Made by a program: the position numbers and the translations under genes
From: an uncultured Parabacteroides sp.
GTDB lineage: Bacteria; Bacteroidota; Bacteroidia; Bacteroidales; Tannerellaceae
DNA: 64,000 bases
Assembly: GCA_910577325.1 (NCBI GenBank)
Contig: CAJTMR010000015.1
Span: 20,621-84,620, forward strand
Reading direction: 5' to 3'
Notes under the pieces: model-generated
Told to the model about the DNA's origin: nothing
What the model saw: the letters and a program-made list of their open reading frames with translations, nothing else
Database searches by the model: none
Shown here: positions 62,195 through 64,000 of the stretch, in pieces
Numbering within the stretch: position 1 is the stretch's first letter
Layout: each line of letters begins with the position of its first letter

Positions 62195-62737
62195 TTATTC
62201 TTTCTCTACTTGCATATAACCCAACTCAAGCGGTGTTTTACGTCCGAAAACTTTTACCATCACTTTAAGTTTCTTTTTCTCGGCATTGACCTCTTCGATC
62301 ACACCTGTGAAACCGTTGAACGGTCCGACAGTGATTTTCACATTCTCTCCAACATAAAATTGGATATCCAAGTCTTCCTGCTGTTCCTGCAATTCGTCAA
62401 CCGTACCTAAAATACGATTTACTTCCGCCGGACGCAAAGGTACGGGATTATCCGATCCACCCAAAAAACCAATTACGTTAGGAATGTTTCTCAATCGATG
62501 AGCGACTTCTCCAACCAAAGCGGCTTCCACTAAAACATAACCCGGCAAATAAGCTCGTTCTTTCATAACTTTTTTACCATTACGTACCGTAAAAGTCTTT
62601 TCAGTAGGAATTAGGACTTGCGACACATACTCACCTAAGTCAGTATTCTTCAATTCAGCCTCAAGGTACTCTCTGACTTTATTCTCCTTGCCACTAATGG
62701 CACGCAGAACATAAAATTTCTTTTGAATATCAGACAT
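62195..62737 (-). CDS. nusG: Transcription termination/antitermination protein NusG
   Basis: A 180-aa protein. NGN domain (FYVLRAISGKENKVREYLEAEL, then ILIPTEKTFTVRNGKKVMKERAYLPGYVLVEA) and C-terminal KOW domain (VGENVKITVGPFNGFTGVIEEVNAEKKKLKVMV). It binds RNA polymerase and couples it to translation. Placed between secE (12 bases upstream) and rplK, as in most bacteria. Confidence 0.95.
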   Translation of the reverse strand: MSDIQKKFYVLRAISGKENKVREYLEAELKNTDLGEYVSQVLIPTEKTFTVRNGKKVMKERAYLPGYVLVEAALVGEVAHRLRNIPNVIGFLGGSDNPVPLRPAEVNRILGTVDELQEQQEDLDIQFYVGENVKITVGPFNGFTGVIEEVNAEKKKLKVMVKVFGRKTPLELGYMQVEKE

Positions 62738-62749
62738 ACTTAAAACCGA

Positions 62750-62944
62750 TTAAAAGATTTTCTCATAAAAGAAACGCATCACGCCCTCAAAGCCCAAATC
62801 AATAACAAAGATTAATGCAGCGATCATAAGGGAAGCAAACATAACAACCACAGCACTATTGGAAAGCTCTGTTCTTGTAGGCCAAGAAACTTTATAAACA
62901 AGTTCGTTATAAGATTCCTTAATATAATTAATTATCTTTTTCAT
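62750..62944 (-). CDS. secE: Preprotein translocase subunit SecE
   Basis: A 64-aa protein from the ATG at 62944 (MKKIINYIKESYNELVYKVSWPTRTEL). The amphipathic helix with the conserved VSWPTRTEL, then one transmembrane helix (VVVMFASLMIAALIFVIDLGF), is the minimal single-span SecE. The open frame further upstream runs into the tRNA gene and is excluded. It stabilises SecY in the translocon. Confidence 0.92.
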   Translation of the reverse strand: MKKIINYIKESYNELVYKVSWPTRTELSNSAVVVMFASLMIAALIFVIDLGFEGVMRFFYEKIF

Positions 62945-62962
62945 CGAATCTATAGATTTTAG

Positions 62963-63035
62963 CACGGAACGAGAGGCTCGAACTCCCGACACCTGGTTTT
63001 GGAGACCAGTGCTCTACCAACTGAGCTAGTTCCGT
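62963..63035 (-). tRNA. trnW: tRNA-Trp (CCA anticodon)
   Basis: The minus strand folds as a 73-base tRNA: acceptor ACGGAAC/GTTCCGT, D stem GCTC/GAGC, anticodon stem CTGGT/ACCAG with loop CTCCAAA (anticodon CCA), variable GTGTC and T stem GGGAG/CTCTC with TTCGAGC. The 3' CCA is not encoded. Between tuf and secE is a usual place for tRNA-Trp in this phylum. Confidence 0.97.
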
Positions 63036-63039
63036 AAAA

Positions 63040-63065
63040 TAGCCAGCCTCATCAAGGGCTGGCTA
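63040..63065 (-). terminator. Hairpin between tuf and the tRNA gene
   Basis: TAGCCAGCC and its complement form a 9-bp stem around an 8-base loop; on the minus strand TATTTTA follows. It may end or attenuate tuf transcription before tRNA-Trp, or be a processing signal. Confidence 0.6.
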
Positions 63066-63081
63066 CATTTTATGATTTGAA

Positions 63082-64000
63082 TTAGTTTTCTAATTCTGTA
63101 ATCTGACCAGCTCCTACTGTACGTCCACCTTCGCGAATAGCGAAACGAAGACCCACATTACAAGCTACCGGATAAATCAATTCTACATCGATAGTAACGT
63201 TATCACCAGGCATTACCATTTCTGTTCCTTCCGGAAGAGTAATTTCACCTGTTACGTCCAATGTACGGATATAGAACTGAGGACGATATTTGTTATGGAA
63301 CGGAGTATGACGACCACCTTCTTCTTTCTTCAGGATATACACCTCAGCTTTGAAACGAGAATGTTCTTTTACCTGATTCGGGTGACAGATTACCATACCA
63401 CGCTTGATTTCGTTCTTGTCGATACCACGCAGCAACAAACCCACATTATCACCAGCTTCACCCTGATCCAGCAACTTACGGAACATTTCAACACCTGTAA
63501 CAACAGATTTCTTTCCGTCAGCACCCAAACCAATAATCTGGATTTCATCACCTACCTTAACAATACCTGTTTCGATACGACCTGTAGCAACAGTACCACG
63601 ACCCGTGATAGAGAACACGTCTTCAACCGGCATCAAGAAAGGCTTGTCGATTTCACGCGGAGGCAGCGGAATCCAAGTATCGCAAGCTTCCATCAATTCC
63701 ATTACTTTTTCTTCCCACTTTGCATCACCGTTCAAAGCACCCAAAGCAGAACCACGGATGATCGGAGTATTATCACCATCGAAATCATAGAAAGAAAGAA
63801 GTTCTCTCATTTCCATTTCAACTAGTTCCAACATTTCTTCATCGTCAACCATGTCACATTTGTTCATGAAAACAACCAATCTCGGAACGTTTACCTGACG
63901 AGCCAACAGGATGTGCTCGCGAGTCTGAGGCATAGGACCGTCAGTAGCAGCACAAACAATGATAGCACCATCCATCTGAGCAGCACCAGTTACCATGTTC
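63082..64000 (-). CDS. tuf: Elongation factor Tu, N-terminus beyond the window
   Basis: The C-terminal three quarters of EF-Tu, about 305 codons; the gene continues past 64000. The G-domain segments FMNKCDMVDDEE (NKxD) and RGSALGALNGDAKWE are present, while the P-loop is off the edge. Domain II has VEDVFSITGRGTVATGRIETG and domain III ends FAIREGGRTVGAGQITELEN. It delivers aminoacyl-tRNA to the ribosome. The Met at 63996 (MVTGAAQMDGA) is internal, not a start. Confidence 0.97.
   Translation of the reverse strand, partial: NMVTGAAQMDGAIIVCAATDGPMPQTREHILLARQVNVPRLVVFMNKCDMVDDEEMLELVEMEMRELLSFYDFDGDNTPIIRGSALGALNGDAKWEEKVMELMEACDTWIPLPPREIDKPFLMPVEDVFSITGRGTVATGRIETGIVKVGDEIQIIGLGADGKKSVVTGVEMFRKLLDQGEAGDNVGLLLRGIDKNEIKRGMVICHPNQVKEHSRFKAEVYILKKEEGGRHTPFHNKYRPQFYIRTLDVTGEITLPEGTEMVMPGDNVTIDVELIYPVACNVGLRFAIREGGRTVGAGQITELEN

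Noticed and set aside
63082..63996. A full-length gene starting at the Met at 63996
   Set aside because: That Met is internal to EF-Tu (NMVTGAAQMDGA region); the P-loop and effector loop lie beyond the window.
1..64000. CRISPR arrays, prophage, insertion sequences, toxin-antitoxin pairs
   Set aside because: No regularly spaced direct repeats with unique spacers, no transposase, integrase or phage structural genes, and no small paired toxin/antitoxin genes were found in reading the window.

Overview
The window comes from a Bacteroidales chromosome, most likely a Parabacteroides or a close gut relative (genus is inference). Supporting signs are a SusC/SusD pair with an ECF sigma/FecR-like anti-sigma pair, an arginine-pathway carbamoyltransferase of the succinylornithine type found in Bacteroides, promoters of the Bacteroidota form (TTTG, 19-22 nt, TAnnTTTG), and several families typical of the order (six-bladed beta-propeller lipoprotein, PagL-like deacylase, Wzi-like capsule protein, MCE protein beside an amidase, DUF3467). 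Almost all of it is ordinary, well-packed chromosome. There is no prophage, insertion sequence, CRISPR array or conjugative element.

Layout. 0-5.2 kb: an NlpE-like lipoprotein, a secreted C1 cysteine peptidase, and a two-gene proline catabolic unit (P5C dehydrogenase then proline dehydrogenase). 5.3-9.0 kb: a small ferredoxin, an XRE-cupin regulator, an acyl-CoA synthetase and N-succinylornithine carbamoyltransferase. 9.2-13.4 kb (minus): an orphan TonB-dependent receptor, a tiny acidic lipoprotein and a long-chain fatty-acid CoA ligase. 13.5-20 kb (plus): a beta-propeller lipoprotein and PagL-like lipid A deacylase, a 0.7 kb non-coding stretch, then a unit of tRNA methylthiotransferase MtaB, an LpxL-type acyltransferase and a family 2 glycosyltransferase. 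20-33.8 kb (mostly minus): MarC, a monomeric [FeFe] hydrogenase, FolB, a bactofilin, a CBM20-bearing 4-alpha-glucanotransferase, B12-dependent ribonucleotide reductase, DnaA, an MCE protein with an amidase, and the rpsF-rpsR-rplI operon.

34-44 kb is a compact polysaccharide utilisation locus read in one direction: ECF sigma, FecR anti-sigma, SusC with an STN domain, SusD, then a GH78 alpha-L-rhamnosidase. The STN domain and the sigma/anti-sigma pair point to surface-signalled control, with rhamnose-capped glycan as the likely substrate. 44-51.6 kb holds a phosphodiesterase, an alpha/beta hydrolase plus Wzi-like protein, a PlsC acyltransferase, a 56-aa two-helix membrane protein, DUF3467, and an AraC regulator with a secreted EEP hydrolase. 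51.7-64 kb is the classical tuf - tRNA-Trp - secE - nusG - rplKAJL - rpoBC cluster on the minus strand; tuf runs off the right edge.

The least expected signals are non-coding: a free-standing small-RNA gene candidate at 49.57-49.76 kb with a perfect promoter and its own terminator; a ~127 bp nested hairpin between susD and the rhamnosidase; three intergenic clusters that share an architecture (inverted and direct copies of a 13-16-mer) but not a sequence; and a period-7 CAAT array overlapping the promoter of the cysteine peptidase.
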